Source of the DNA: Rhodamnia argentea
Taxonomy: Eukaryota > Streptophyta > Magnoliopsida > Myrtales > Myrtaceae
Direction of reading: 5' to 3'
Length of the DNA: 64,000 bases
Assembly: GCF_020921035.1 (NCBI RefSeq)
Contig: NC_063160.1
Span: 21,735,595-21,799,594, forward strand
Shown: positions 23,294-34,817 of the stretch, one piece after another
How positions within the stretch are numbered: position 1 is the first letter of the stretch
How the letters are laid out: every line of letters begins with the position of its first letter
Notes under the pieces: model-generated
Told to the model about the DNA's origin: nothing
Databases searched by the model: none
Seen by the model: only the letters and a program-made list of their open reading frames with translations
Program-made: the position numbers and the translations under genes

Positions 23294-24452
23294 GACTGCA
23301 TGCAACGACAAATAGGACAATGATGACGTAAGTCGCTACGTATATTTGGTCCGGCAAATAGTAACTAGCGAATGTTGAAATGTGTGTGCTGTGTCCGTAG
23401 CACTTGTTCTTCATCTATTGGTACTAAAACTATGGGCGCTATTTTTTGTTTTTAGCCATTGGAATAATGACTTTGGCTTGCGCTTGATGATTGATCTTAG
23501 TATCTGAAGTTTGTTTTGTATTGAAATTGCAGCAGTTGGACTACGATATTTTACTCTATTTCTTTGCGTGCATGAATGAACTGTTATTTCAACAAAAAAA
23601 AAATTGTAATAATGACTTGGGCTTGTGCTTGATTGAATTCATTACTACCATTTGTCTGAACTAATTAATTCCAATTTTTTCCGTCGCGTCGCATTATTGA
23701 GATCTCATTACCATATTGTCATTTCTAGTGTTAATTCAATAATGCCCATTCACACTTGCAAACATATCTTACTTCAAGGAAAATTATCCATAAAATTCTA
23801 AATTTATTGCATGGCTGCCAATCCGGTTTCAAAATTTTCAATTCAAACAATTTAGTCTTAAATATTATGATAATTTTTCAATACGGTTCTTCCCGCCAAT
23901 TTTGATAAGAAATTGTTGACTTGGTGGTCTAGTCGGTGTCTGCCGTCCTACGTGGTACGATCGGGATGACCGGCCCAAAAACACTTCATATGTATATATA
24001 TTATTTTCTCTTTCTCTTGTGGTCTCATTCATCTCTTGCTCTTTTCAAATGCTTATGTGAAGTTGATAGATACCATTGCAACCAAACTCCACGTTCGTGG
24101 AAGAAGTTCTCTAGTTGCAAAAATTGGAATTTTGAATGGTCGATTCGATGTGTCGACTTTGTAGGGGGCCTCCATAGAAAACGATGAGCTAAGGCTTTTC
24201 GTCATTGAAGAAATAGCAAAATTGCCAAAAAAAAGAAAAAAAAAATCTCGAGCTACGAATCGTAGTTAGATAGGGAGGAATTGATCTGACACTCGGCGAT
24301 AGAATTCTCCCCAAAAAAGTCTAAAAAATGTAACATATATCTCGAAAGAAGCAAATTCAACCACTCACATGTCTGAAATCGCTGCCTTAAAGAGGAAAAG
24401 ATTTTCTTGCAGTCAAAATGAAATTGTAGTTCATGCATTCATCATCCTCACT
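23294..24452. other. gamma2 distal upstream region to alpha3
   Basis: Continues the gamma upstream DNA after the solo LTR and matches 34,940-36,062 upstream of gamma3 up to about 24,268. There the similarity stops and the alpha3 3' flank begins, marking a junction of the duplicated block. The stretch 23,780-23,960 (CGGTTTC, TTTAG, AATTTT units) resembles one arm of a MULE-type element but no second arm was found. No gene seen. Confidence 0.5.
23324..23335. promoter_or_regulatory. Displaced TGACG-type element of gamma2
   Basis: TGACGTAAGTCG is the homologue of the TGACGTAAGTCA site that lies about 145-165 bp upstream of the gamma1 and gamma3 start codons. Here the solo LTR has moved it to about 2.55 kb upstream of the gamma2 ATG. 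Confidence 0.45.
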
Positions 24453-26346
24453 TTACATGCACAGACACAAACGTTCCCTTATTTTCCTTTGCATGGGAAG
24501 AAGATAAACACTCGCTATGTAACCTGAAAAGGCAATAGCAATATATGTCACTAAGGTCTGAATTGAAGGAGTTCTTAGCATCCCGCAATCGTAGCTCCCT
24601 ATTCTCGGCAGCTGACCCGCCAGGAACCCGGCCAGTACTTTCTCCCTCAAGAAGTTCAATATCTTACCATTGCTTTGTAGCATGTATCCCGCCATATAAG
24701 CTGTAGTTATGAGCTGAAACGCTCTCCATCTTCTCTCTTTGGCATAATTGCGCAAACTCATCTCAATCCTCTTGTACTCCTGCTCCTCTTCTATACCCTT
24801 TGCTTCACTTCTCATGATTTGCATATCTCTCAAGGCTTCACCCAGGCATCTTGCTAAGACGATGCCATCTTCTAGGGCCGCACAGCCTCCTTGGGCAATA
24901 TCTGATGTCATGGGGTGGAATGCATCTCCAGCTACACAAACATTGCGTTTGCTTATGTTTCCCCATAAAATCTCCCATGGATGTCTAAATCTCAGTGGAG
25001 ATAACACCATGTTATCCAAATCCGTGTCATCTATAACAGCTTTTATGTTGTCAGCGACTTTTCCGAGCTTGCTTAGCACAAATTGCTTTATCTTAGGCGG
25101 ATTGTCTATGATCTCTTCATCTACATCAAGGAAAATGGCAGAATTGCTTGAACAAAATATGCATACCAGTCGAAAAGGATTTAATATATGTCGATGCCGT
25201 CGGAAAAAAAAAGAAGAAGATGAAAAGTCGATCTTCAAAGGAAAAACTGCTTATTGAAACTCACCGTGGCTGGAAGGAGAAAAACTGAAGAACCAGTAGA
25301 TAGTCTTATCATCGCAAGGAATGACGCCACATCTAACTCCTGCGCCCATGAACTGGAAAATTTTGGGCTCAAGATCATGACCATTTTCATAATATACACA
25401 GGCCCTAATGCCGAATCGGCCAACAAAAGCAGGCATCTTGAATCCTAACGATTTGGCCCCTGCGGAGTTCACTCCATCGCACCCAATCAACAGCTAGCAT
25501 GTACAAACAGAGCATAAGCATAACGATCAGTCGTAACCATATACAACCTTAAGCTTCGAAACACGAGCAGTAGATAAAAGGTGGGTGCTCCTCTCAAGCA
25601 TTAATTCTAATTGTCATTGTAAGCAAATTTTCCTAATCAATGGTCGATTACAAATCGATACCTTCACCTTGAGAATATAACCATCAGAAAGATGAATAAG
25701 CTTGAGGTAACCTGATTCCTCGATTGAAACCACCTTGGAAGAAAATTTAATAGTGCCACTTGGAAGTTCTTTCTCGAGTTTCCAACAAGATCTTCCTCTG
25801 CACACAACGGAATTCATGGTCTCTCCTGCAATACACAGACCAGATTACATAAGGAAATGAAATAATGTTCTTCTTTCCACAAAAGATACAAAGAGTACAT
25901 CTGGTAAATTGACTGGCTGATTTCAAATATAAACGGCTTAACTGCGGCCCCATCGCACTTAATGGTATCTCTGCTGTACGAAGTCCAGAAATTGTGGAAG
26001 AGGTCATCACCCTACAACCGAAATCTCTAACATGTCAATTAAAACAACAGGCACAGATATATGAATAACAAAAGAACTTTATGGTACCTATGTCCCATGT
26101 AAGTCATCACTTCATCACCTCCTCTTTTTGCGGGTTCGGGTGCAGCGCATATCTCGCTATTGAATCTATTAAAATTGACTGCAATACGTCATCCACATTG
26201 TTACATCCAGAGAAGGGGAGTTTCTTAGTTACCTGAGAAGTCGGTTGTGCTGCCGACGGAGCGATTCGCCAACCCCCACTGCGTCCAAGGCTTTCCAACC
26301 ATTTGTCCATATTCCCAGCGCAAACCCCGTGGTCCTCAAATGGTCA
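24453..26346 (-). pseudogene. alpha3: FAD monooxygenase pseudogene lacking exon 1
   Basis: Exons 6 to 3 are present (24453-25120, 25265-25493, 25662-25825, 25943-26011), followed by about 114 nt of exon 2 (26233-26346). Exon 2 then joins directly to DNA that in blocks 1 and 2 lies about 485 bp further upstream, so exon 1, the start codon and the proximal promoter are gone. The junction has a 4-bp microhomology, GTCA. Exon 4 is also 2 nt short near 25,775, a frameshift. Exon 6 is open and shows the alpha C-terminus: after SYDCGMLRTPS comes a hydrophobic segment (LVTYIAIAFSGYIASVYLLP) and a basic tail, absent from beta and gamma. Confidence 0.88.
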
Positions 26347-27859
26347 GTCCGATTATGGGATAAGCTATTTTAGTGCATCAAGTGGACAGCTCTCACAACA
26401 AGCCCGACCAAGCCAAGGGTCTCCTCCAAAGATGCGGCATCATGAAAGCAAAAGCGGTCCTTGCCTTCCAAATGCAAGCATTCGAGAGGAACTTCTCCAA
26501 AAGCTTTCTGCAGCGCCATTGGCCTTCCCTACTTGCAGAAGCCAAAGTAAATTTACCTTGGACTTTGCACCTTAATCGAGCAGCAAAGCGACATTCAAAG
26601 AACAAACGAGACCGAATTCGGAGGTATTGGTCTTCTTCTATTTACGAGCGCACGTGTGTTCCTCGTGTGGTTTCGGAATTTGTACGTTCCAAGTATTGTT
26701 TTCATATATTTTGACTTGCTTTTCATTTAGCGTTCTCATGTAATGGCGTGGCGTTCTTGTCCAGACAAAGTGTGTCGTTCTTTGTTATTCGACATTAACT
26801 TTATATATTTCAGGATGATCACACAAGTTGTTCATGAACTTTAGTTCAATGTATAACGTCGTCTCCGAGTTTTTAATTTGTTCAATGTAGTCCATGAACA
26901 TTAGTTCACTGTGCAATGTCGTCAACGTACTTTTTAATTATTTACTGTGGTCTATGAGCTTTTGGTAAATGCTCTATATAGTCTCTCGACTATGTGGAGA
27001 CATCCAATATCGTTTTTTCATTATTTCAAGTTAACAAAATTTATCGTTTTGGCTTTCGATTCAGTAAGATTGGATGGTGGATGAAAAAATAACGTTAAAC
27101 GTAAGATATTTAACTGAAGTCATGATATAATAACACATGCCATCAATAATCATCTTTCCAAATTGAACCAAAAAAAAATAGACAGATTAAAGGTATTATT
27201 GTACTTGAATTTGAGTTGTATCCACGTGTAACTTTTCTTTTGTTCACCGTTTAAAAGTACCATGTTGGAAGCCAAGTCACTAAGTTTCAGTAATTTGAAT
27301 TAACATAAAGATAATATTGAATATTTTTATATAATTCAGGGACTAAATTGAAGATATACCAAAAATTCAGGAACTATATCAAACACGTACCAAAAGTTCA
27401 TAAATTCAGGTACCGTTAGTATTATTATCCCTATGTTTTAAGCATAACCTTTTAGCTCTCTGTCTTACATTTGTTTCGGCTTTATGGCGTCAATTTTCGC
27501 CTAGGCACCACGTGGCATCTTTTTTTTTTTTTGTCTAACACGTGGCGTCTATTTATTGAGCTAAAAATTACAATTATTTCCTTTCATTTGTGAATGGAAA
27601 AGACAAACATGACCTGAGTATCTTTCTCCTTAAGAATGCAATAAAGAAACAAGAAATATGACGATTGTCCAGCAGACCTAGTGCTCAATAAGATACTCAA
27701 CACATATATCTCCAAAGAAGCAGATTAAATCACTCCCATACGAGGACAAGATTCTGCTGCAGTCAAAGTGACATTGAAGTTCATGCATTCATCATGTAAC
27801 CTGAAAATGCAACAGCAACATATGGGGATGTTGTGGGGAGGGGGGGGTTGGACCAAGGT
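26347..27859. other. alpha3-beta3 intergenic region
   Basis: Counterpart of the distal part of 1784-3677, entered through the deletion junction at 26,346. No coding exon was recognised. It contains the block 3 MITE-like copy. A G-run (about 27,836-27,848) lies close to the beta3 stop codon. Confidence 0.55.
26813..27431. mobile_element. MITE-like inverted-repeat element, block 3 copy
   Basis: Same insertion as 2515-3153 and 12,644-13,306, with tandem ACTTTAGTTCAATG-type units in the left arm and an eroded right arm. Non-coding. Confidence 0.55.
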
Positions 27860-29750
27860 CTATATACGAGGATATGTTAGCTTCCCGCAATCATAGCTCG
27901 TTAATCTCAGTCGCTGCCTGGCCGCTAACTCGGCCAGTACTGTATTCCTCGAGAAGTTCAATACCTTTCCATTGCTTTGTTGGATGGATCGCACCATATA
28001 AGCTGTACTTACCAGCTCAAATGCTCTCCATCTTCTCTAATTGGCATAATTCCGCAAACCCATCTCCATCGTCTTGAGCTCATCGTCCTCTTCTATACCC
28101 TTTCCTTCACTTCTCACGGCTTGCCTATCTCTCAAGGCTTCGCCCAGGCATCTTGCTAAGACGACGCCGTCTTCTAGGGCGGCGCAGCCTCCTTGGGCAA
28201 TATCTGGTGTCATGGGGTGCAATGCATCTCCAGCTACACAAACATTGTTTTTGCATATGTTCCCCCATAAAATCTCCTACGGGTGACTAAATCTCCATCG
28301 AGATAACATCATGTTGTCCAATTCTGTGTCATCTATAACAGCTTTTATGTTGTCTGCGACGTTTCTGAGCTTGCTTAGCACAAATTGCTTCATCTTAGCC
28401 GGATTACCTATAATCTCTTCATCTACATCAAGGAAAATGGCACAAGTGCTTGAACAAAATATGCATATCAAAAAGGATTTAATATATGTCGAGGCCGGTT
28501 CATATCAGAGAAAACAAAGGATGAAGATTTGAGATAAGAACTGCATATTTGAAACTCACCCTGGCTGGAAGGAGAAGAACCGAAGAACCAGTATATTGTC
28601 TTATCATCGCAAGGAATGACACCATATCTGACTCCACCACCCACGAACAGGTAAAACTTGGGCTCAAGACCATGACCATTTTCGTAATAAACACAACCTC
28701 TGATGCCAAATCGGCTAGCAAAAGCAGGCTTGAAGCCTAACAATTTGGCCACTGCGGAGTTCACTCCATCACACCCAATCAACAACTACCATGAACAAAC
28801 AGAGTATAAGCATAAAGATCAATAAAAACCATAATACAACCTCAAGTTTCGAAATCCGAGAGAAGTTTTCGGTAGAGAAAAGTTGCTCCTCTCGAGCATT
28901 AATCCTAACTGTCATACTAAGCAAATTTTACTAATCAATGGCGGGTTACAATGTGGTACCTTTGCCTTGAGAACAGAACCATCACAAAGATGAATAAGCT
29001 TGAGGTAACCTGATTCCTCGATCGAAACCACCTTGGAAGAAAATCTAATAGTGCCACTTGGAAGTCCTTTCTCAAGAGTCCCCAACAAGATCTTCCTCTG
29101 CACACCATGAAATTCGTGGTCTCTCCTGCAATACACAGAGACCAGATTACATAAGGAAATAGAGTATGTTCTTCTTTCCGGAAAAGATACAAGGAGAACA
29201 TCCGGCAAATTGACTGGCCAATTTCGAATATAAACGACTTAACTGCGGCCCACGGCACTTAACGGTATCTCTGCTTTACAAAGTCCAGAAATTGTGGAAG
29301 AGGTCATTACCCTGCAACCAAAACCTCTAACATGTCAACTAAAATAACAGGCACAGAGATATGAAAAACAAGAACTTTATGGTACCGTTTTCAAATATAA
29401 ACGTCTTCCACATTGCTACAGCTAGAGAAGGGAGTTTCTTAGTCACCTGAGAAGTCGGTTGTGCTGCCGACGGAGCGATTCGCCAACCCCCAGTGCATCC
29501 AAGGCTGTCTAGCCGTTCGTCCATATTCCGAACGCGAACCCTGGTCCTGAAATGGTCATGCGACTCCAAAACTAGGCTCCTTATGCCTAGCCTGCAACAC
29601 ACTGCATTACCAATAATTAGAGACAATTAAACAAACACGTAGAGGGTAACTACTCTCAGTGGCTTCAAGTACAAACCTATAAAGTCCCAAAGCTGTGGCA
29701 AGTCCTGATATGCCAGCTCCAACAATGACTATGTCCTCAACTGCTTCCAC
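27860..29750 (-). pseudogene. beta3: FAD monooxygenase pseudogene
   Basis: Exons 29677-29750, 29447-29591, 29244-29311, 28960-29125, 28560-28785 and 27860-28422. It is the most damaged beta copy. The start codon is GTG where the others have ATG (29,748-29,750). Exon 2 is 2 nt short near 29,541, exon 3 is 1 nt short near 29,250, and exon 6 has two stops: TAG in place of the Trp of PWEILWGN near 28,277, and TAG in the AKERRWRAF stretch near 28,039. Exons 4 and 5 are open. None of these lesions is shared with beta1 or beta2. Confidence 0.88.
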
Positions 29751-30452
29751 GACAGTATGACTAGAGATTGGTGTCTCGTGCTTCAAAAGTGTTGGTAGTG
29801 CTGTCGCAGCGAAAGCGGATCTTGACCTTTGTAATTGAACCGGCAGCTATAGAAATTGATAGAGAAATAAAACGAGCACCAATAAAAGGACACGATAAGA
29901 TTCGATTCCAATGTCAAAACTTACGTACACGAGAGAGCTAGTAATAATTCACTAATAATTAGAGAATGACAAAATTTACAGTCACTCACGCTCAAGTGTT
30001 TCCCAACACCAAATTATATCCAATAACCACCGTGTTTAACTACTCAACTCGATGGGCTCGGCTCTATGGTCAAGTCTCTCCGACCTCTAGACTCTCTTTG
30101 TCTCTTGAGCTCTCTGAACTTCGCTACCACCTTCACTTTTGTAGGAGGAGAGAGGAACTCTATGACAAAAGGAAGGTCAAGCATGCGCCCGTAATCTTTG
30201 AAGACAATCCGAACCGGCGGCCGGTTTCGATGTCTTGTCCGTGTGAATGAGTGAAGCAAAATGGACGTTGCTCCTGACATGCATCAACGAAGGAAGAGAG
30301 TAAAAGTCCAAGAGTGCATGCTTCCCTTCATTAACAATTCACAAAAGACAATATATATATATAGCCAGCAAAGGATGACAAAAAAATGATGACGTTCGGC
30401 GCCCACACAAGTGCATGCATTCACGATGAAGAGGAAAAATGGACGTGGAGAC
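29751..30452. other. Upstream region of beta3
   Basis: Counterpart of 5568-6267 and 15,695-16,403. No coding exon was recognised. Confidence 0.45.
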
Positions 30453-31254
30453 TGTTAGAGAAATGTGTATATTTAGGAGATTGTGTATATTTCTTTGATT
30501 GATTGTGTATTGATTATAATTGACATTTTGCCAAAAATAGCACCGCCAAACTCCGTCGCACTTGATACACGTGCCGCTTATATATCTCACTGTTACTCGA
30601 CATGACATTGCTTATGTTGTTCGTGTTGTTAGTCAATGCATGATTCCGCCTCGTGCAACTCACTTTACTGCGGTTCTTTGAATTCTTCGCTACATTAAGA
30701 GTACTTTATTTCATGGCCTTCATTTTCCGCTAAGTCTACATTGGAGTTGACAGCTTGTTTTGATGTTAATTGAATTGGTGACCCTCAAGATCGTCGCTCT
30801 ATTATGGGTTATTGTTTCTTTTTGGGCACCTCATTTATCTCATGGCATAGCAAGAAGCAGACAACTACCCCTCCCTCTAGTACATAAGCAAAATATCTAG
30901 CTATTGCTAATACGACATCAAAGTTACTATGGTTACGATGGCTACTAGAAGAAATGAGAGTATGTCAACACAATAGAACAGTCATTCATTGCGGCAGCAC
31001 ATAATGATGCCTTCCACACAAATCAAGCACAATGAAATAGACTGTTACTTCATTCGATGTCATGTTCTTCGTGGCACTATTCTACTTGTTTCCACTTCAT
31101 CCCATCCACCTGGGCATTTTCGGGTTCTTTTCTCCAAACTCAAGTTGATATCATATAAATCATCTTGAGTTTGAGGGGATATTAGATTTATAGATATATT
31201 TAGGAGATTTTGTATATTTCTCTAATTGATTGGGTATTGATTCTGATTGATATT
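30453..31254 (+). mobile_element. Ty1/copia remnant, block 3 copy
   Basis: Same insertion and same shortened form as 16,404-17,224, with partial LTRs and the RNase H-like piece. Broken. Sharing the shortened form indicates that blocks 2 and 3 are closer to each other here than either is to block 1. Confidence 0.75.
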
Positions 31255-32398
31255 ACATGCCATAAACCCACGTGCAGAAGAGTTAGGTGCAGCCAAAGGA
31301 GTAGTGCAATTTCTTTGGTCTTGTCATGCGGCGCATTTAACTCCTCACGTATTCGATAAATAATAGGTCAGATTTCGTGTACGCGTTCAAACTCGAGACA
31401 TAATTTAAGAAAAAAATGTATCTGCGAATGGGGTGTCAAATGGTAGTGTGGTTCCACTCTAGCCAGAAATATAAAGCATACAAAGGTAAGAGGGACGAAG
31501 ACGATTTATCAGGGGTGACCAGTATTGTATTGAGCAGGAAAGTGATATTCAAAAGAACAAACGAGATCGAGTCCTCCTTACAGTTCCGACAAAATAAACA
31601 CTACATCTTAGTCTGATCTTTTTTTTGCTCAGTTCTAAGCGTGGAAATATTTAATTGAAGAGACAAATAAAATTGAAAAGACTTGAACTCAAGACCTCAT
31701 GTTGTTGAAATACACGTTTGAGTTATGTTAAAAAAGTTCCACATTGACGAATTAGTATGATGTAGAGCAATTAATATATCTTTATTGGCTCATAACTCGT
31801 TGACCTAAACTTTTCATTGAAGATAAGTCCAACCGAATATATTAACGGGCTCGAACGTGAACTTCCTCTTAGCAATCTTTCCTACGTGGATGTAGTCGAA
31901 AGCCTGTGCATCAGAGAATGAAACAACCCCCATGCTTTCGATTTAGCAGTCTCAACAATTTCACCACCTGCCTCATATGCAAACCCTCGAATATATTTTG
32001 ACAATATGTTGTTCCAGAGGATTCACAAGACAAAGTGAAGAAACTGTTCCCTTCCTTTGAGGACACAATTAAATTTTACTCGATCATTCTCTTCACGTGA
32101 AAAGCGATGTTCTACAGTAAAGAAATGCATGTCGCCTAAATGAATGACAACGATGGCACGTTGTCATTCCTTAAAATCCCAGAAACCGTACATAAAAGTG
32201 CCCTTATTAGACTTTTTTTGTCCCTCGCTTCACAAGATCTTTTGCTGTAAGCTCCAATTACATGGGATGTCTCCGCATAGACAGGAAACCCCTTCTCCGA
32301 TACTTGAGATGCGAAGCAAACCAATCACAACTTAACTATCTACCCTTACATATAAATGCCCGCACAAAACACATTGATAAGTAAACAAACAGGGTGAG
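31255..32398. other. Copia-gamma3 intergenic region
   Basis: Non-coding 3' flank of gamma3, near-identical to its block 1 and block 2 counterparts. No gene seen. Confidence 0.5.
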
Positions 32399-34817
32399 TC
32401 AAGAAGCGTTCAGCTTCCCACAATCGAAACTCGCCATCTTCAGCAGCTGCCCGGCCAAGAAGGCGGCCAGTACTCTGTCCCTCAAGAAGTTCAATACCTT
32501 GCCATTGCTCTGTTGGATGTATCCCACCATGTAAGCTGTGCTTATGAGCACAAATGCTCTCCATCTTCTCTCTTTGGCATAACTCTGCAAGCCCATCTCA
32601 ATCCTCCTGTGCTCTTCTTCACTGCTCATGCCTTGCCTGTCCCTCAAGGCTTCGCCTAGGCATCTCGCTAGAACGACGCCATCTTCTAGAGCCGAACAGC
32701 CTCCCTGGCCAACATCTGGGGTCATGGGGTGGAATGCGTCTCCGGCTACACAGACATTGGTTTTGCTTATTTTTCCCCATAGAATCTCCCATGGGGGTCG
32801 AAATCTCAGCGGTGACAGTATAATGTTATCCGGTTCTGTTTTCTCAATAACAGCTCTCACATTGTCCGGTACTTTTCCAAGCTTGCCCAGCACGAATTGC
32901 TTCATCTTGGCCGGACTCTCTTCCATCTCTTCATCTGCATTCAGCAAAGTGACATTGTTTGCTTGTAGATTATATGAAAAGCAGAGAATTTAATTGTTGC
33001 CAAAAGCCAACTCATACCGAATCAAGTACAGAAACTCACACTTGCTAGAAGAAGAAAAAGTGAAGAACCAATAAATAGACTTGTCATCGCAAGGGATGAC
33101 ACCATATCTAACTCCTTCACCAAAGTACTGGATGAATTTAGGCTCGAAACTGTGACCGTGCTCATAATATGCGCAGCCCCTGATGGCAGATCGGCCAGCA
33201 AAAGCAGGCTTCTTGAAGCCCAGCCATTTTGCCACTGCTGAGTTCACTCCATCACACCCAATTAAGACCTAGCATTTTGACATAGAGCATAAGCATAAAG
33301 ATAAGTTAAACCATAGATATCTTGTTCAGACAAGCAGGTAAATTTTGCATACACAAAGGGGCTTCTATCGAGCATAAAGTATCTCTCTGGCACTCTAAGC
33401 CAGTTTTCCTAATTGATGGTTATTATGTGATGCAATACCTTCGCCTTGAGAAGTGACCCATCAGAAAGATGGACCAGCTTAAGGTAGCCTGATTCCTCGA
33501 TCGACACAACCTTAGACGAATACCTTATAGTGCCGCTAGGAAGTTCATTCGCAAGAGTTTCCAACAAGGTTCTCCTCTGCAAGCAACGGACTTCATGGTC
33601 TCGTCTGCAATAGATGTACGAAGTTAAATTGGTATGTCATGCATAACAAAGGAAATTAGGAATCCATTGAAGTTTGCACAAGAAATGAGAGGAATGGATC
33701 TGGTTTATTTGAAAGGCTAATTTCGCATGCAATTTTAATCCCCGTAGATTTTCACGAATTTAAACGACTTAACTGTGTCTCTGTGGCATCAAATTGTCTC
33801 TCAGCTGTAGAAAGTCCAGAAATTGTGGAATTGGCCTGCAACCTGAAGCAGAACCTCTCAGATATCAATTTAAATCAAGCACAAAGCCATGACAACAAGA
33901 ACTAGCTTTTGAATTAACATCATGGCAAATATCTTTTTCCATCTGGAGTTGATGGATCTATGTTGCATATTAGATGTCATGCAAAGGTGCTCACTCAAAA
34001 TCAGGATGTGTCTAATCCCTCTCCTATTGCATTCCTTCTTGAAAACCCCAACAAATGGCAAACTCTCTAGATGAAAACATCACCGTCCACGGACGCTTGT
34101 ACTTCTGGGAACCCATCGCTTGGAAATCATTCTCGACGATAACAAGCTCAAATTCTAACGGACAATCAGTATAAACCAATCCATGATCATGTGAGAATGT
34201 TCCTCCATGATCATTCCAAATTAGAATGACGTGTCCGCCCTTACCCTCAATGAAATTGGAATTATTAAAACAATAGGTGGTCAAGTAAACCGGTAGGCCA
34301 AGCCAATCACTAGAAAAGTTCATGTTTTTATTTGTGGGCTGAATTATGTGTAGCACTATACATTCAAATTGCAATTGGAATGATCAAATCACAGTAGTCC
34401 TAAGAATTAGCCACAGCAAATGGAGGAGGATTTTCGTCAGTTACCCAAAAAGTTGGCTGTGCTGTGGACGGAGCGGTTCGCCGATCCCGACCGCGTCCAA
34501 GGCCCGCCAAGCGTTTGTCCATGTTGTAAAGGCGAACCCTGTGGTTCTCAACCCATCAGACGACTCCAGAACCAAGCTTCTAATGCCAAGCCTGCAACAC
34601 TCACAATATTATCCGCACCCACTTGAACATCAGAGACATACGAACAAACATAAGGAGGGTGAGAACGAGAACAGAGCAGAACAAGAAACTTTCAGAGAAC
34701 AACTCATTTCAAGTTATAACTGCTCCAATTCCAGTACAATCACCTGTGAAGTCCTAAGGCTGTAGTGAGACCTGCTATGCCAGCACCAACAATCACTATG
34801 TCTTCAACTGCTTCCAT
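32399..34817 (-). CDS. gamma3: FAD-dependent monooxygenase (MO1-like), intact
   Basis: Exons 34744-34817, 34445-34591, 33774-33842, 33439-33604, 33040-33268 and 32399-32934 sum to 1,221 nt (406 aa plus stop). The FAD-fold GAGIAG, DG (IGCDG) and GD (VAGDAFHP) motifs are complete and no lesion was found. It is closest to gamma1 and gamma2 and differs at isolated residues, for example Asn for Thr in the exon 3 QANSTISG stretch and IQYFGEG in exon 5. Its promoter is undisturbed, with TATA box, CT repeat in the 5' UTR and TGACGTAAGTCA site. Soluble enzyme expected; substrate unknown. Confidence 0.9.
34024..34374 (-). other. Unrecognised reading frame inside gamma3 intron 2
   Basis: A 116-codon open stretch on the gene's strand in intron 2 (33,843-34,444), homologous to those in gamma1 and gamma2. 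Conserved pieces are [36 protein letters not shown] and [12 protein letters not shown]. Function not recognised. Confidence 0.3.
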
